Of a DNA stretch of 64,000 nt, positions 8,504-17,626 are shown piece by piece. Location of the stretch: the NCBI GenBank assembly GCA_024644595.1, contig JAHEHL010000009.1, positions 333,512 to 397,511 on the forward strand, given 5' to 3'. Positions within the stretch are counted from its first letter, which is position 1; each line of letters begins with the position of its first letter. The notes beneath the pieces are model-generated. The model was not told the origin of the DNA. It was given only the letters and a program-made list of their open reading frames with translations, and made no database searches. The translations under genes and the position numbers were made by a program. The DNA is from Porticoccaceae bacterium. GTDB lineage: Bacteria; Pseudomonadota; Gammaproteobacteria; Pseudomonadales; Porticoccaceae.

Positions 8504-8516
8504 CCGAGACCGGGCA
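8504..8516 (+). pseudogene. Fragment of the tRNA-Phe 3' end
   Basis: CCGAGACCGGGCA is identical to the 3' part of the tRNA (8344-8356). It is then broken by 16 extra bases, including a TGCCC that could pair with GGGCA, before the ACCA-plus-terminator repeat resumes at 8533. It cannot make a tRNA. It looks like the remains of a second, tandem tRNA copy or of an integration/recombination event. Confidence 0.6.
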
Positions 8517-8532
8517 TTTATGCCCTAGCGGT

Positions 8533-8624
8533 ACCATAATCTAAAAGCCTCAGCGCAAGCTGGGGCTTTTTGGTTTTTATAAGACAGTCATCGAACGGTT
8601 AGATTGGTTCGCACTAATGTGCTC
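8533..8624 (+). repeat. Direct repeat, copy 2 (tRNA tail plus terminator)
   Basis: Near-identical 92-base copy of 8356-8447, including a second complete terminator hairpin at 8543-8571. Beyond it an 18-base hairpin, TGTGCC/GGCACA, lies at 8659-8676, between this repeat and the carbonic anhydrase gene. Confidence 0.9.
8543..8571 (+). terminator. Duplicated rho-independent terminator
   Basis: Identical to the tRNA-Phe terminator at 8366-8394: an 8-bp stem with a GCAA loop and a T run. It follows no intact gene and exists because of the duplication. Confidence 0.75.
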
Positions 8625-8687
8625 TCTTCACCAAGCGAGGCCGGAGTAAAGAGCTCCCTGTGCCGAGCTGGGCACAATACCAAGACC

Positions 8688-9308
8688 CTAATTGTTTAGC
8701 TGTTCCATCTGCTTGATTGATGAAACGGAAAGATTGAGATCTTTCAGCAAGCCATTATCAATACTGTATATCCAGGCATGCACGGAGAGATCCGCACCGC
8801 TGTTCCAGGCATTTTGCACCACGCTGGAATTACAGACATTGGCCGCTTGTTCGAGAACATTTAGCTCACAGAGTCGGTCTAGCCGCGCGTGTTCATCCAA
8901 CTGTTCAAGTTCTGCGGCGTGAAAACGGCCGACGTCTTTAATATGGCGCAACCAGTTATCGATCAACCCATGATCCTCTTCTTCCATGGAGGCCTTCACT
9001 CCGCCGCAGCCATAGTGTCCGCAGACAACAATATGCTTAACTTTCAAATAGTCCACCGCGAACTGAATAACAGAGAGGCAGTTAAGGTCCGTGTGAACGA
9101 CCACATTGGCAATATTACGGTGAACAAACACTTCGCCAGGCGGAAGCGCGACAATCTGATTGGCCGGAACCCTACTGTCTGAGCAGCCAATCCAGAGATA
9201 TTCCGGCGCTTGCTGTTTCGAGAGCTCGGTGAAAAACCCAGGATTTTTCTCTTTGATCTCATCAGCCCACTGAATATTTCTTTCAAACAGGTGTGTTAGT
9301 TTGTTCAC
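8688..9308 (-). CDS. can: Beta-class carbonic anhydrase
   Basis: Zinc enzyme that interconverts CO2 and bicarbonate, supplying bicarbonate for carboxylations. Zinc ligands are visible at the same positions as in Escherichia coli Can: Cys42 and Asp44 in GCSDSR (with Arg46 forming the Asp-Arg dyad), and His98 and Cys101 in CGHYGCGG. Length 206 is typical, and the protein is cytosolic, with no signal peptide. It appears monocistronic, facing the duplicated tRNA-Phe terminators, which could also stop opposing plus-strand transcription. Confidence 0.96.
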   Translation of the reverse strand: MNKLTHLFERNIQWADEIKEKNPGFFTELSKQQAPEYLWIGCSDSRVPANQIVALPPGEVFVHRNIANVVVHTDLNCLSVIQFAVDYLKVKHIVVCGHYGCGGVKASMEEEDHGLIDNWLRHIKDVGRFHAAELEQLDEHARLDRLCELNVLEQAANVCNSSVVQNAWNSGADLSVHAWIYSIDNGLLKDLNLSVSSIKQMEQLNN

Positions 9309-9420
9309 GAAGGAATTTCCTCTTTATGGATGCCACAAACGGCGACTCATTTGGCAGCATTTTACAGCAAGTTGACGAAAATGGAGACGGTGATTAATGA
9401 TCCAATCGTGTTGGCTGGTC

Positions 9421-10482
9421 TCACTCCTGCCCGTCTGGATTATGGTTTATCCCTGAATCAACTGCCGTACCCGACCCGAGTAGAACACCAATCCAGCGCG
9501 TTTCGTCCTGCGTTTCAAGCGCAATTTTGATCATAATCGTCAGCGGTATTGACAGCAGCATGCCGACCGGGCCCAACACCCAGCCCCACAGTACTAATGA
9601 GACGAAGACTACCAGAGGAGACAAATTCAAACCCTTGCCCATCCAGCGCGGCTCGACCGCATTGCCCATCACCAGATTAACGACGACAAACCCTGCGAGG
9701 GTGAGGCCAGCAGGAAATACGCCCAGTTGCACTGTGGCCAATAAAACAGCTGGGACGGCCGCAATAAACGAACCCACAGTCGGGACGTAGTTAAGTAAAA
9801 AAGCGACCAACCCCCAGAGCACGGCATAATCGACACCGAGTATGGTTAGCCAGATAAAGATTAACAGGCCAGTAAGCAGGCTGATCGCGGTTTTAATCGC
9901 GAGGTAACTGTGCACGCTATCCGAGAATTTAGCCAACCACTCTTCAGACACCTCTTTGCCCCGCGCTTGCCGGAGCTTTTCGCCAAAACCAATATTCTCT
10001 GCGAGGATAAATATAACCGTCAGCAGAATCATCACCGCATTGGTCATTACGCTGCCAAAGGATGCCAATGTGCTGCCGGCAAAAGACATCGCCACACCGG
10101 GATCAAAACTACTCTGCCACTGCTTTGGGTCGATATCGATACCGCGCGCGCTCAACCATGCCTGAAAATTTTGGCTCATTGCCGATAATTTGACCGAGTA
10201 CTCGGGAATATCTTTACGGAAATCGTCTACCGACGAACCAATCACAGCGGAGAGCATCAATCCAACCAGTAGAATCAGCATCACGATCATCAGGATCGCG
10301 ACACCACCGGGAATGCCGCGATCCTTTAACCAACCCAGCAACGGCGATACGATCATGGCAATAAATACTGCCAACAGGAATGGAACCAGAAGTTCGCCTG
10401 CCATTTTCAGGCCGGTTACGACAATCACAAAAGCCGCAGCAACCACTAAAAAACGGGCAATGGGGGACGTTTTCTCAATCAT
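9421..10482 (-). CDS. AI-2E family transporter (PerM/YdiK-like membrane protein)
   Basis: Polytopic inner-membrane protein of about 353 residues with N-terminal paired membrane segments (VVAAAFVIVVTGLKM; LLVPFLLAVFIAMIV), a soluble central segment and a C-terminal cluster of five or so helices with the family motif around LLNYVPTVGSFIAAVPA. The family (AI-2E transporter, formerly UPF0118) includes exporters of autoinducer-2 and ion antiporters; the substrate here is unknown. An AGGAG ribosome-binding site at 10490-10494 selects the ATG at 10482 over the upstream in-frame ATG at 10512. The start overlaps the end of the preceding small gene by 8 bp, so translation is probably coupled. Confidence 0.88.
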   Translation of the reverse strand: MIEKTSPIARFLVVAAAFVIVVTGLKMAGELLVPFLLAVFIAMIVSPLLGWLKDRGIPGGVAILMIVMLILLVGLMLSAVIGSSVDDFRKDIPEYSVKLSAMSQNFQAWLSARGIDIDPKQWQSSFDPGVAMSFAGSTLASFGSVMTNAVMILLTVIFILAENIGFGEKLRQARGKEVSEEWLAKFSDSVHSYLAIKTAISLLTGLLIFIWLTILGVDYAVLWGLVAFLLNYVPTVGSFIAAVPAVLLATVQLGVFPAGLTLAGFVVVNLVMGNAVEPRWMGKGLNLSPLVVFVSLVLWGWVLGPVGMLLSIPLTIMIKIALETQDETRWIGVLLGSGTAVDSGINHNPDGQE

Positions 10483-10834
10483 GGTGGTGCTCCTGTTGGT
10501 GCGATAATTCATTGTCGAGACGCTGCAATAACAGGCTTAACTCTGCGCGCCCTGTACTTGAGAAACAGACCAGTCCATCGGACGAGGTCATTTCGCGCTC
10601 GGCTAACATAGCACATTGCTGGCGAATATCATCTAACGCGGGATTATGGCGAATTGGCATGCCAATAAAGACATCCCAGTCACTCTCAGTTGCCTGCCCG
10701 GCCAAAACCAATTCAAGAAGGGTCTGCACATTAACCGCTTCGACGCGATAGACCGGCAGACCTACATAGCGAAAGACCATTAACGCAAGCATTATCAGCA
10801 CAAAGGTCAGTGACAGGGTAATCAAAAAATTCAT
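10475..10834 (-). CDS. Small membrane-anchored protein of unknown function
   Basis: 119 residues with one N-terminal membrane segment (about residues 3-24, FLITLSLTFVLIMLALMVFRYV) and a soluble remainder. A short segment DDIRQQCAMLAEREM and a His-rich tail (HQQEHHHD) are visible. I do not recognise the family. Its stop overlaps the start of the AI-2E family transporter gene by 8 bp, so the two are likely cotranslated; a partner or accessory role is inference. The soluble part contains two cysteines and no known catalytic motif. Confidence 0.65.
   Translation of the reverse strand: MNFLITLSLTFVLIMLALMVFRYVGLPVYRVEAVNVQTLLELVLAGQATESDWDVFIGMPIRHNPALDDIRQQCAMLAEREMTSSDGLVCFSSTGRAELSLLLQRLDNELSHQQEHHHD
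10490..10494 (-). promoter_or_regulatory. Ribosome-binding site for the AI-2E family gene
   Basis: AGGAG on the minus strand, 7 bases before the ATG at 10482. It lies within the 3' end of the upstream gene and decides the start. Confidence 0.65.
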
Positions 10835-10881
10835 GCTTTCAGCTTATACAAATAGCCTGCCTTGACAACCCCCTGGATCGC

Positions 10882-11493
10882 TTAAAACTGATCCGGATAC
10901 TTGCCTTGATAACGGCGATAAAACGCCTGCAGAGTGGCGATGTCGGCATCATAGTCGCCGGTCGGCTGAAACAATTGATCTAGCACAATACGCTTGCCGG
11001 GGAAGTCCAGGCCAACCAGAAAGATTTTGCAGTCAATCGCCTCGGCGATACGCAAAAACCCGGTTTTCCACTTCTCGACCTTTTTACGTGTGCCTTCTGG
11101 TGCGAGGCCGATAACAATACCTTTGTCCTGCTCGACCAGTCGCGCAACATTGTCGACAATAGATTCTGGCTGGCCGCGGTTAACCGGGATACCGCCAAGC
11201 CAGTCCATAAACCAGCGCACGCCTGGTTTGAAAATCGTGTGCTTGCCAAGCCAGCGGAGCTTTAGATTAAGTGCCAAAATTGCCGCCATGGCGAGAACAA
11301 AATCCCAGTTAGAGGTATGCGGTGCGCCGATAATCAGGATCCGCTCATGACTGGGAATCTCGCCTACCACACGCCAGCCCATAATCCGTAAAATAGTGCG
11401 ACCAAATTTTTGCGCCAAAACCGAGCGTTTGGCGCGCAGATGCACAGGTGTCATCTCTTCACTGGCAATTACTGTTTTACTGTTCATGGCCAC
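10882..11493 (-). CDS. 1-acyl-sn-glycerol-3-phosphate acyltransferase-like protein
   Basis: PlsC-superfamily acyltransferase of 203 residues. The catalytic HX4D motif is at residues 59-64 (HTSNWD) and the phosphate-binding EGTR at 133-136. The order and spacing fit enzymes that transfer an acyl chain to lysophosphatidate or a related acceptor at the inner membrane. It is shorter than PlsC itself and belongs to the group of small 'lysophospholipid acyltransferase' proteins found near housekeeping genes; the acceptor is not known. It stands between prfC and the small membrane protein on the same strand, with gaps of 83 and 47 bp. Confidence 0.85.
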   Translation of the reverse strand: MAMNSKTVIASEEMTPVHLRAKRSVLAQKFGRTILRIMGWRVVGEIPSHERILIIGAPHTSNWDFVLAMAAILALNLKLRWLGKHTIFKPGVRWFMDWLGGIPVNRGQPESIVDNVARLVEQDKGIVIGLAPEGTRKKVEKWKTGFLRIAEAIDCKIFLVGLDFPGKRIVLDQLFQPTGDYDADIATLQAFYRRYQGKYPDQF

Positions 11494-11576
11494 CCTTCTC
11501 TGAATATTCTATTTTTTACGGTTGTTAAAATGCAGGTTATTACACTCAAGCGCGGATTAATTCGCGCTGATATTAA

Positions 11577-13148
11577 TTAGTGTTCTCGCGTTGCTCGGAA
11601 CTCAATTTCCGGATGACGCTCTTCAGTCAACGACAAATTCACGCGGGTTGGTGCCAGATAGGTTAAATGGTTACCGCCATCTAGAGCCAGATTATCCATC
11701 GCTTTATTTTTAAATGATTCCAACTTTTTGCTGTCACTGCTATCGGTCCAGCGTGCCGAGTGCACATTAACTGATTCATAGACCGCTTCAACGCCATATT
11801 CTTCGCGCAACCTGTACGCTACAACATCAAACTGTAACTGGCCCACTGCACCGACAATAATATCGTTGTTGCGGAACGGAAAAAATACTTGGGTGCTGCC
11901 CTCTTCCGACAACTGACGAATACCGTTTTGCAGCTGTTTGGCCCTAAGAGGGTCTTTCAAACGAATACGTTTAAACAGTTCCGGTGCAAAGTGAGGAATG
12001 CCACTGAACTTCAGGTCTTCACCCTCGGTAAAGGCATCGCCAATCTGAATCGAGCCGTGGTTGTGCAAGCCAATAATATCGCCGGCCTGAGCTTCCTCCA
12101 GCGAGACGCGCTCGCCCGCCTTGAAACTGAATGCGTCGGCAATCCGCACCGACTTGCCCGTGCGCACATGTTTCATCTTCATGCCCTTGGTGTACTTGCC
12201 CGAGCAGATCCGCAAGAAGGCTATGCGGTCGCGATGCTTGGGGTCCATATTGGCCTGAATCTTAAACACAAAGCCGCTAAAGGCTTTTTCTTCGGCGACC
12301 ACTTCACGTTTGTCGCTTGCCCGTGGCTGAGGTGACGGCGCCCAGCGCACAAAGTCGTCGAGCATTTCACGGACACCAAAGTTTCCAAGCGCGGTGCCAA
12401 AAAAGACCGGCGCCATGCGACCGGCCAAAAATTCTTCCTTATCAAACAATGTGGTCGCACCCTTGACCAGTTCCAGCTCGTCGAGCACATCATCAGCATA
12501 ATCGCCGAGTGCCTCGCGGGCTTCGGCAGAGTCGAGCCCTTTAATCTGAATATCATCCATAAGGGTATGGCCCTTGCCCTGGACATAGACATGGATCGTG
12601 TCGGTGTAAAGATTGTAGACGCCGCGAAACCCTCGACCCATGCCGATTGGCCAGTTAATCGGCGCGGTCTTAATCTTTAACACGCTCTCGATCTCGTCAA
12701 GCAGCTCAATCGGGTCGCGAATCTCACGATCCATCTTGTTGACGAAGGCAAAAATGGGCGTGTCCCGCAGACGACAGACATCCATCAATTTAATGGTGCG
12801 GTCTTCCACACCCTTGGCACCATCGATCACCATCAGCGACGAGTCCACCGCAGTGAGGGTGCGATAAGTGTCTTCAGAAAAGTCCTCGTGTCCTGGCGTG
12901 TCGAGCAGATTGACCATGCAGTCGTGATAGGGAAACTGCATAACCGAGGAAGTCACCGAAATACCGCGTTCCTTCTCCATCGCCATCCAGTCTGAGGTGG
13001 CATGGCGATCACTCTTGCGACCCTTTACGGTACCCGCCACCTGAATCAGGTTGCCGAGCAGCAGCAGTTTTTCGGTGATCGTGGTCTTGCCCGCATCTGG
13101 GTGCGAAATAATTGCAAAGGTGCGGCGCTGAACTGATGAATCGGTCAT
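11577..13148 (-). CDS. prfC: Peptide chain release factor 3
   Basis: Translational GTPase that recycles RF1/RF2 from the ribosome after termination. The GTP-binding motifs are at 15-23 (SHPDAGKTT), 82-86 (DTPGH) and 136-139 (NKMD). The switch region ERGISVTSS and the C-terminal RF3 signature are present. Length 523 matches the family (529 in Escherichia coli). A TATAAT on the minus strand at 13181-13186, followed by a GC-rich stretch, is a possible promoter -10. It is divergent from hemH. Confidence 0.98.
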   Translation of the reverse strand: MTDSSVQRRTFAIISHPDAGKTTITEKLLLLGNLIQVAGTVKGRKSDRHATSDWMAMEKERGISVTSSVMQFPYHDCMVNLLDTPGHEDFSEDTYRTLTAVDSSLMVIDGAKGVEDRTIKLMDVCRLRDTPIFAFVNKMDREIRDPIELLDEIESVLKIKTAPINWPIGMGRGFRGVYNLYTDTIHVYVQGKGHTLMDDIQIKGLDSAEAREALGDYADDVLDELELVKGATTLFDKEEFLAGRMAPVFFGTALGNFGVREMLDDFVRWAPSPQPRASDKREVVAEEKAFSGFVFKIQANMDPKHRDRIAFLRICSGKYTKGMKMKHVRTGKSVRIADAFSFKAGERVSLEEAQAGDIIGLHNHGSIQIGDAFTEGEDLKFSGIPHFAPELFKRIRLKDPLRAKQLQNGIRQLSEEGSTQVFFPFRNNDIIVGAVGQLQFDVVAYRLREEYGVEAVYESVNVHSARWTDSSDSKKLESFKNKAMDNLALDGGNHLTYLAPTRVNLSLTEERHPEIEFRATREH

Positions 13149-13376
13149 TGGATTTATTTAGTGGCCAGTAAAAGGCGCGCATTATACGTGCAAAAAGCGC
13201 GTTTCAGCTAATATCAACCATGCAAAATAGCGTTTCTAAATCACTGCAGCAAATCCTCTGGCCCGACTCTACCGTAACTAGTCGCACTAACATCCATAGA
13301 CCGTATCAGTCGGATAGTATTTGTTCATCTGCGACGGTTGCAGTATCGTCTCAGCTTTCGCGCAACCACCACTTTC

Positions 13377-13381
13377 AGGAG
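13377..13381 (+). promoter_or_regulatory. Ribosome-binding site fixing the hemH start
   Basis: AGGAG, six bases before the ATG at 13388. It selects this start over an in-frame ATG at 13220 that would add 56 unconserved residues. Confidence 0.75.
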
Positions 13382-13387
13382 CATTCA

Positions 13388-14401
13388 ATGAAATATCAGG
13401 GCCAGACCGACTACGATCACAAAGGGCCTTCACCACGCAGTGGTGTGTTGCTGTGTAATCTGGGTACGCCGGATGCGCCAAAGACTGCCGAGTTGCGCCG
13501 TTACCTGAAAGAGTTTTTAAGCGATCCGCGGGTTGTCGAGGTGCCACGTTTGCTTTGGTGGTTGATTCTCAATCTGATTATTTTGCGCATTCGCCCAAGA
13601 CGATCGGCGAAACTCTACGCCAGCGTCTGGTCTGAGGGGGGTTCGCCACTCATGGTGCACTGCAAGGCGCAGGCTGCTGGGGTGAAAAAGATTCTTGATG
13701 AAAAGTTTAACGATGATGTGCCGGTTGCGCTCGGCATGCGTTACGGCAATCCGTCAATGGCGTCAGCGATCGCAGAACTGACCGCACAGAATGTGCGCAA
13801 TATTACCGTGCTGCCGCTCTATCCCCAATATTCCGGTGCCACTACCGGCTCAACCTTCGATGCGGTAGCACAGACGTTTAGTAAAACCCGCTGGGTGCCA
13901 GAGCTACATTTTATTGGCGGCTATCAGCAGTCGGAGGCCTATATAGATGCTCTGTGTGAGACGATTCGCCAGCAGTTTGCCGAACATGGCGAGCCGGACA
14001 AGCTGGTGTTTTCCTATCACGGCACACCGCAAAGCTACCTCAACAAAGGCGACCCGTATCACTGTTTCTGCCACCAGACCACCAGGCTGGTCCGCGAGCG
14101 CATGGGGCTCGATGAAAATAAAATCATGACCACCTTCCAATCGCGCTTCGGTCGCGAGCCCTGGTTGCAACCCTACACCGACAAAACCATGGAAGCGCTG
14201 CCTGAGGAAGGCGTGAAACATGTCGCAGTCATCTGTCCGGGCTTTTCATCAGACTGCCTCGAGACTATCGAAGAGATCAATATGGAAGCTCGCGAACTCT
14301 TTATTGAAGCAGGTGGTGAAACCTTCCACTACATCCCCTGCTTAAATGATAACCAGGCACATATTGAAGCGCTGGCGGAGATTGCTAGCCGACATCTGTA
14401 A
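13388..14401 (+). CDS. hemH: Ferrochelatase
   Basis: Inserts Fe(II) into protoporphyrin IX, the last step of protoheme synthesis. The protein has 337 residues. The family opening GVLLCNLGTPDAP is at about residues 19-31, the ferrochelatase signature with the catalytic histidine is at SYHGTP, and the C-terminal acidic/aromatic active-site segment CPGFSSDCLETIEEI is present. Several cysteines (in CFCHQTT and CPGF) occur, but no [2Fe-2S] tail is apparent. The 3' end overlaps the convergent sirtuin gene by 17 bp. Other heme genes (hemC, D, X, Y) lie 36 kb away in the window. Confidence 0.97.
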   Translation: MKYQGQTDYDHKGPSPRSGVLLCNLGTPDAPKTAELRRYLKEFLSDPRVVEVPRLLWWLILNLIILRIRPRRSAKLYASVWSEGGSPLMVHCKAQAAGVKKILDEKFNDDVPVALGMRYGNPSMASAIAELTAQNVRNITVLPLYPQYSGATTGSTFDAVAQTFSKTRWVPELHFIGGYQQSEAYIDALCETIRQQFAEHGEPDKLVFSYHGTPQSYLNKGDPYHCFCHQTTRLVRERMGLDENKIMTTFQSRFGREPWLQPYTDKTMEALPEEGVKHVAVICPGFSSDCLETIEEINMEARELFIEAGGETFHYIPCLNDNQAHIEALAEIASRHL

Positions 14402-15221
14402 AACGATCTGGTTCAACATGGGCTAACCACTGTTCCAGCACCTCAGAACAAGAGCCACCTACTTTGGCTGTGGCCAGCTCATCTCCTCGGGTTTTGCCAT
14501 TATTTATGATAACTATCGGCTTGTCTTGCGCCTGCGCCCAGAGACAGAACCGATAGCCTGAGTAAGTCATAAGCGATGAGCCGACAACTAACAGCCCTGT
14601 TGCAGCCTGCATGGCTGTCTCCGCCTGTTCGGCGCGAACAGTCGGGATTGAGTCCCCATAAAACACTGCATCAGGCTTGAGAATACCACCGCAATGCTCG
14701 CAATCTGGGACCCGCATAGTCGAGTGATCAAGGTCATCGACATCCGCATCGCCATCTGGGGCAATTACTCCCGCGAGCCGCGCGAAACCGGGGTTATGCC
14801 TCTCTAGCCAAACCTGCAGTGGTGCTCTTGGCAATCGAAGCCTGCAACTCAGACAGGACACACTGTCTACTCGACCATGCAGATCGATGACATCACGACT
14901 GCCGGCTCGTTGATGCAGGCCATCAACATTTTGCGTCACCAGATGGGACACCCTGTTCAACGACGCTAAGCGAACCAGGGCCAGATGGGCGGCGTTCGGC
15001 TGCGCATCGCTCATAAATCGCCAGCCCACCATATTGCGCGCCCAGAATCTCTGTCTTGCTTGATGATTACCAACAAACTCCTGATGTGTGACCGGTGGTT
15101 TACGTTGCCACTCACCACGCTGATTGCGATAGGTCGGTACGCCAGATTCGGCGCTGACGCCGGCGCCAGTGAGCGCTAACCAGCCAATTTGAGCAGTGAG
15201 CAATGAGATAACAGTTTGCAA
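14385..15221 (-). CDS. Sir2-family NAD-dependent deacylase, class II (SIRT4-like)
   Basis: NAD-dependent lysine deacylase of 278 residues. The NAD-binding GAGVSAESGVPTYR is at residues 19-32, TQNVDGLHQRAGS and the catalytic histidine in DLHGRVD follow, and two CxxC zinc pairs (CLSC and CEHC) are intact. The KPDAVFYGD and VVGSSLMTYSGYRF segments and the long insert between the zinc pairs resemble mitochondrial SIRT4 (class II) rather than enterobacterial CobB. SIRT4-type enzymes act as deacylases, lipoamidases or ADP-ribosyltransferases; the activity here is not known. It converges on hemH with a 17-bp overlap and diverges from proA. Confidence 0.92.
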   Translation of the reverse strand: MQTVISLLTAQIGWLALTGAGVSAESGVPTYRNQRGEWQRKPPVTHQEFVGNHQARQRFWARNMVGWRFMSDAQPNAAHLALVRLASLNRVSHLVTQNVDGLHQRAGSRDVIDLHGRVDSVSCLSCRLRLPRAPLQVWLERHNPGFARLAGVIAPDGDADVDDLDHSTMRVPDCEHCGGILKPDAVFYGDSIPTVRAEQAETAMQAATGLLVVGSSLMTYSGYRFCLWAQAQDKPIVIINNGKTRGDELATAKVGGSCSEVLEQWLAHVEPDRFTDVG

Positions 15222-15288
15222 TGGTAAACCCTATAAATTAAGTGGCTTCGGTAGTCTGTGAAAGTCAGGTTTTTTAGTAAGCAATACG

Positions 15289-15294
15289 TATAAT
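15289..15294 (+). promoter_or_regulatory. Candidate -10 box upstream of proA
   Basis: Perfect TATAAT 40 bases before the proA start, in the sirtuin-proA divergent gap. No good -35 element is found at 16-18 bp. It would drive the long proA-to-lipA cluster. Confidence 0.4.
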
Positions 15295-15333
15295 AGCGGC
15301 TTTAGATTAGATTGAAGCTCCAGACCAAACTCT

Positions 15334-16590
15334 ATGGATATAAAACACTACATGCAAACGGTGGGCAGTCAGGCTCGGGATGCGTCTCGGGTGATTGCGG
15401 CTGCCGATACAGCATTAAAAAACAGCGCACTGCTGGCCATCGCCAAGGCACTGAACAGCAACCTCGATGAGCTTCTGCGAGCCAATGCCATGGACATGCA
15501 AAATGGTCGTAACAACGGGCTCGAAGCGGCGCTGCTCGATCGTCTTGAGCTCAACCCTGAGCGCATCGCCGCAATGATCGAAGGCCTGCATCAGGTCGCC
15601 GACCTGCCTGACCCTGTCGGCGATATCACCGAACTGCAAGATCGCCCAAGCGGCATCAAACTTGGCAAGATGCGCGTACCACTGGGTGTGGTGGGCATTA
15701 TTTACGAGTCGCGGCCAAATGTGACAGTGGATGCCGCCAGCCTGTGCCTGAAGTCGGGCAATGCAACCATTCTGCGCGGTGGCAGTGAAGCGATTCACTC
15801 AAATCAGGCAATTGCTGCCTGCATCAGCCGTGGGCTGGCCGCTGTAGGCCTGCCTGAAACCGTGGTGCAGGTGGTCAACACCACCGATCGCGCTGCGGTT
15901 GGCGAGCTGATTACCATGACCGACTATGTTGATGTGATTGTTCCACGCGGCGGTAAAAGCCTGATTGAACGTATCAGCAGCGAAGCCCGTGTGCCAGTGA
16001 TCAAACATCTGGATGGCAACTGTCATGTCTACATTGATGACCAGGCCGACAAGCAAAAAGCCCTGGCAATCGCCATCAACGCCAAAACCCATCGCTACGG
16101 GGTGTGCAATGCCATGGAGTCGCTGTTAGTCGCAGAGTCCATTGCCGATCAGGTTTTGCCTGAACTAGCTGCGGCCTATGCAGACAAAGATGTGGAGTTG
16201 CGCGGTTGCGAAAAAACCTGTGCGTTGATCGATACCGCAATTCCGGCCACCGAACAGGACTGGGCAGAAGAATATCTGGCGCCGGTGTTATCAATCAAAA
16301 TTGTCGCAGGGCTGGATGAGGCGATAGCCCATATTAATCACTATAGCTCGCACCATACCGATGCGATTATCACTGAAGACAGTGAACGTGCGGCACGTTT
16401 TATGCGCCAGGTCGACTCCAGCTCGGTGATGGTCAACGCATCAACGCGCTTTGCCGATGGCTTCGAATACGGCCTCGGTGCCGAAATCGGGATCTCCACC
16501 GACAAGATCCACGCCCGCGGGCCTGTGGGTCTCGAGGGGCTAACCAGCCAGAAGTGGGTGGTCTATGGCGATGGACAGATCCGTCAATAA
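15334..16590 (+). CDS. proA: Gamma-glutamyl phosphate reductase
   Basis: NADPH-dependent reductase making glutamate-5-semialdehyde, second step of proline synthesis. At 418 residues it matches ProA. The aldehyde-dehydrogenase-like fold shows [31 protein letters not shown], the catalytic cysteine in YGVCNAMES and the C-terminal [25 protein letters not shown] signature. proB, its usual partner, is not beside it. It is the first gene of the long plus-strand cluster, and nadD follows with no gap or a small overlap depending on the start used. Confidence 0.97.
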   Translation: MDIKHYMQTVGSQARDASRVIAAADTALKNSALLAIAKALNSNLDELLRANAMDMQNGRNNGLEAALLDRLELNPERIAAMIEGLHQVADLPDPVGDITELQDRPSGIKLGKMRVPLGVVGIIYESRPNVTVDAASLCLKSGNATILRGGSEAIHSNQAIAACISRGLAAVGLPETVVQVVNTTDRAAVGELITMTDYVDVIVPRGGKSLIERISSEARVPVIKHLDGNCHVYIDDQADKQKALAIAINAKTHRYGVCNAMESLLVAESIADQVLPELAAAYADKDVELRGCEKTCALIDTAIPATEQDWAEEYLAPVLSIKIVAGLDEAIAHINHYSSHHTDAIITEDSERAARFMRQVDSSSVMVNASTRFADGFEYGLGAEIGISTDKIHARGPVGLEGLTSQKWVVYGDGQIRQ

Positions 16591-17224
16591 TATGTCTGTG
16601 GCTCTGTTTGGCGGCACCTTTAATCCCATTCACAATGGCCACTTGCGGATTGCGGTCGAGCTCGCCGAACAGCTTGATGTCGAATCTCTGCGCATGATTC
16701 CCTGTGCATTGCCACCGCACCGCGAAGCATTGACCGTTTCCGCTGAACAGCGCCTGCAAATGCTTAAGGCCGCGATTGAAAATCAACCCCGTCTAGTCGC
16801 CGACGAAATTGAACTGCAGCGCCAGGGGCCCAGTTACACCATTGATACTCTGCGTCAGGTCAGAGCGGAAATCACCTCTGACACACCGCTTTATCTCTGC
16901 CTTGGCATGGATGTGCTGGCCACCATCGACAGCTGGCATCAGTGGCAGCAGCTTACCGACTACTGCCATCTAGTGATTTCGGCAAGGCCCGACCACAACA
17001 TGCCCCAACAGGGCGCCTTGGCGGAGTGGGTCAGCCAGCGCCGCTGTGACGATTTACAGCAACTAAAAAGCTCCAGCGCTGGTAAACTGTACTTCTGTGA
17101 AACCAGTATGCTAGCCATTTCATCGACCCAGATCCGTGACAAAGTAAGTCGCGGCGATGCGATCGACTATTTAACACCGGCTGCCGTGGTCAACTATATC
17201 CAACAAAACTATTTATACGAGTAA
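16565..17224 (+). CDS. nadD: Nicotinate-nucleotide adenylyltransferase
   Basis: Adenylates nicotinate mononucleotide to deamido-NAD, in both de novo and salvage NAD synthesis. The nucleotidyltransferase motif [15 protein letters not shown] and the C-terminal ISSTQIR signature are present; 219 residues. Starts are possible at 16565 (26-bp overlap with proA), 16571 and 16592; the last begins right at the conserved first strand (MSVALFGG). None has a strong ribosome-binding site, so the true N-terminus is uncertain by nine residues. It lies in the conserved order proA-nadD-rsfS-rlmH. Confidence 0.95.
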   Translation: MAMDRSVNNMSVALFGGTFNPIHNGHLRIAVELAEQLDVESLRMIPCALPPHREALTVSAEQRLQMLKAAIENQPRLVADEIELQRQGPSYTIDTLRQVRAEITSDTPLYLCLGMDVLATIDSWHQWQQLTDYCHLVISARPDHNMPQQGALAEWVSQRRCDDLQQLKSSSAGKLYFCETSMLAISSTQIRDKVSRGDAIDYLTPAAVVNYIQQNYLYE

Positions 17225-17234
17225 TGTTTTTACT

Positions 17235-17612
17235 ATGACGCAATCACTAAAAGAAGTTGTTATCGCCGCGCTGGAAGAAGTTAAAGCGCAAAATATTATC
17301 GCACTGGACGTCCGCGAACTGACCGGTGTGATGGATACCATGATTGTCGCCAGCGGTAATTCCAACCGTCAGGTCAAATCTCTGGCTAACAATGTTGCCG
17401 TAGAGGGGAAAAAGGCTGGGCACAGTATTATTGGTGTCGAGGGCGATGATACTGCAGAGTGGATTCTGGTCGATTTCGGTGATGTGATTGTGCATGTCAT
17501 GCTGCCGGCAACCCGTGCGTTTTATGATCTTGAGCGACTTTGGTCGATGCGTCCTGGCGATGCCGCAGAAGACGGCGAAAACGAACAGCCTATACTTGGC
17601 GACCTGAGCTAG
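17235..17612 (+). CDS. rsfS: Ribosomal silencing factor RsfS (iojap family)
   Basis: Binds uL14 on the large ribosomal subunit and blocks subunit joining when nutrients are short. At 125 residues with the Iojap domain (about residues 6-105), it shows the signature ALDVRELTGVMDTMIVASGNSNRQVK and the VDFGDVIVHVM strand. The acidic tail (DAAEDGENEQP) is a lineage-specific extension. It begins 10 bp after nadD and ends 14 bp before rlmH, the standard arrangement. Confidence 0.97.
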   Translation: MTQSLKEVVIAALEEVKAQNIIALDVRELTGVMDTMIVASGNSNRQVKSLANNVAVEGKKAGHSIIGVEGDDTAEWILVDFGDVIVHVMLPATRAFYDLERLWSMRPGDAAEDGENEQPILGDLS

Positions 17613-17626
17613 GCCAGCCGTAAAAG

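Noticed and set aside
8504-8536. Second functional tRNA-Phe
   Set aside because: Only 13 bases of the 3' end are present; no anticodon or D-arm exists.
11530-11576. Terminator after prfC (AGCGCG/CGCGCT)
   Set aside because: Six-base arms with an eight-base loop and no T run on the minus strand; too weak to call.
13220-13387. In-frame extension of hemH by 56 residues
   Set aside because: The extension is unconserved and lacks a ribosome-binding site, while AGGAG precedes the ATG at 13388, where the family N-terminus begins.
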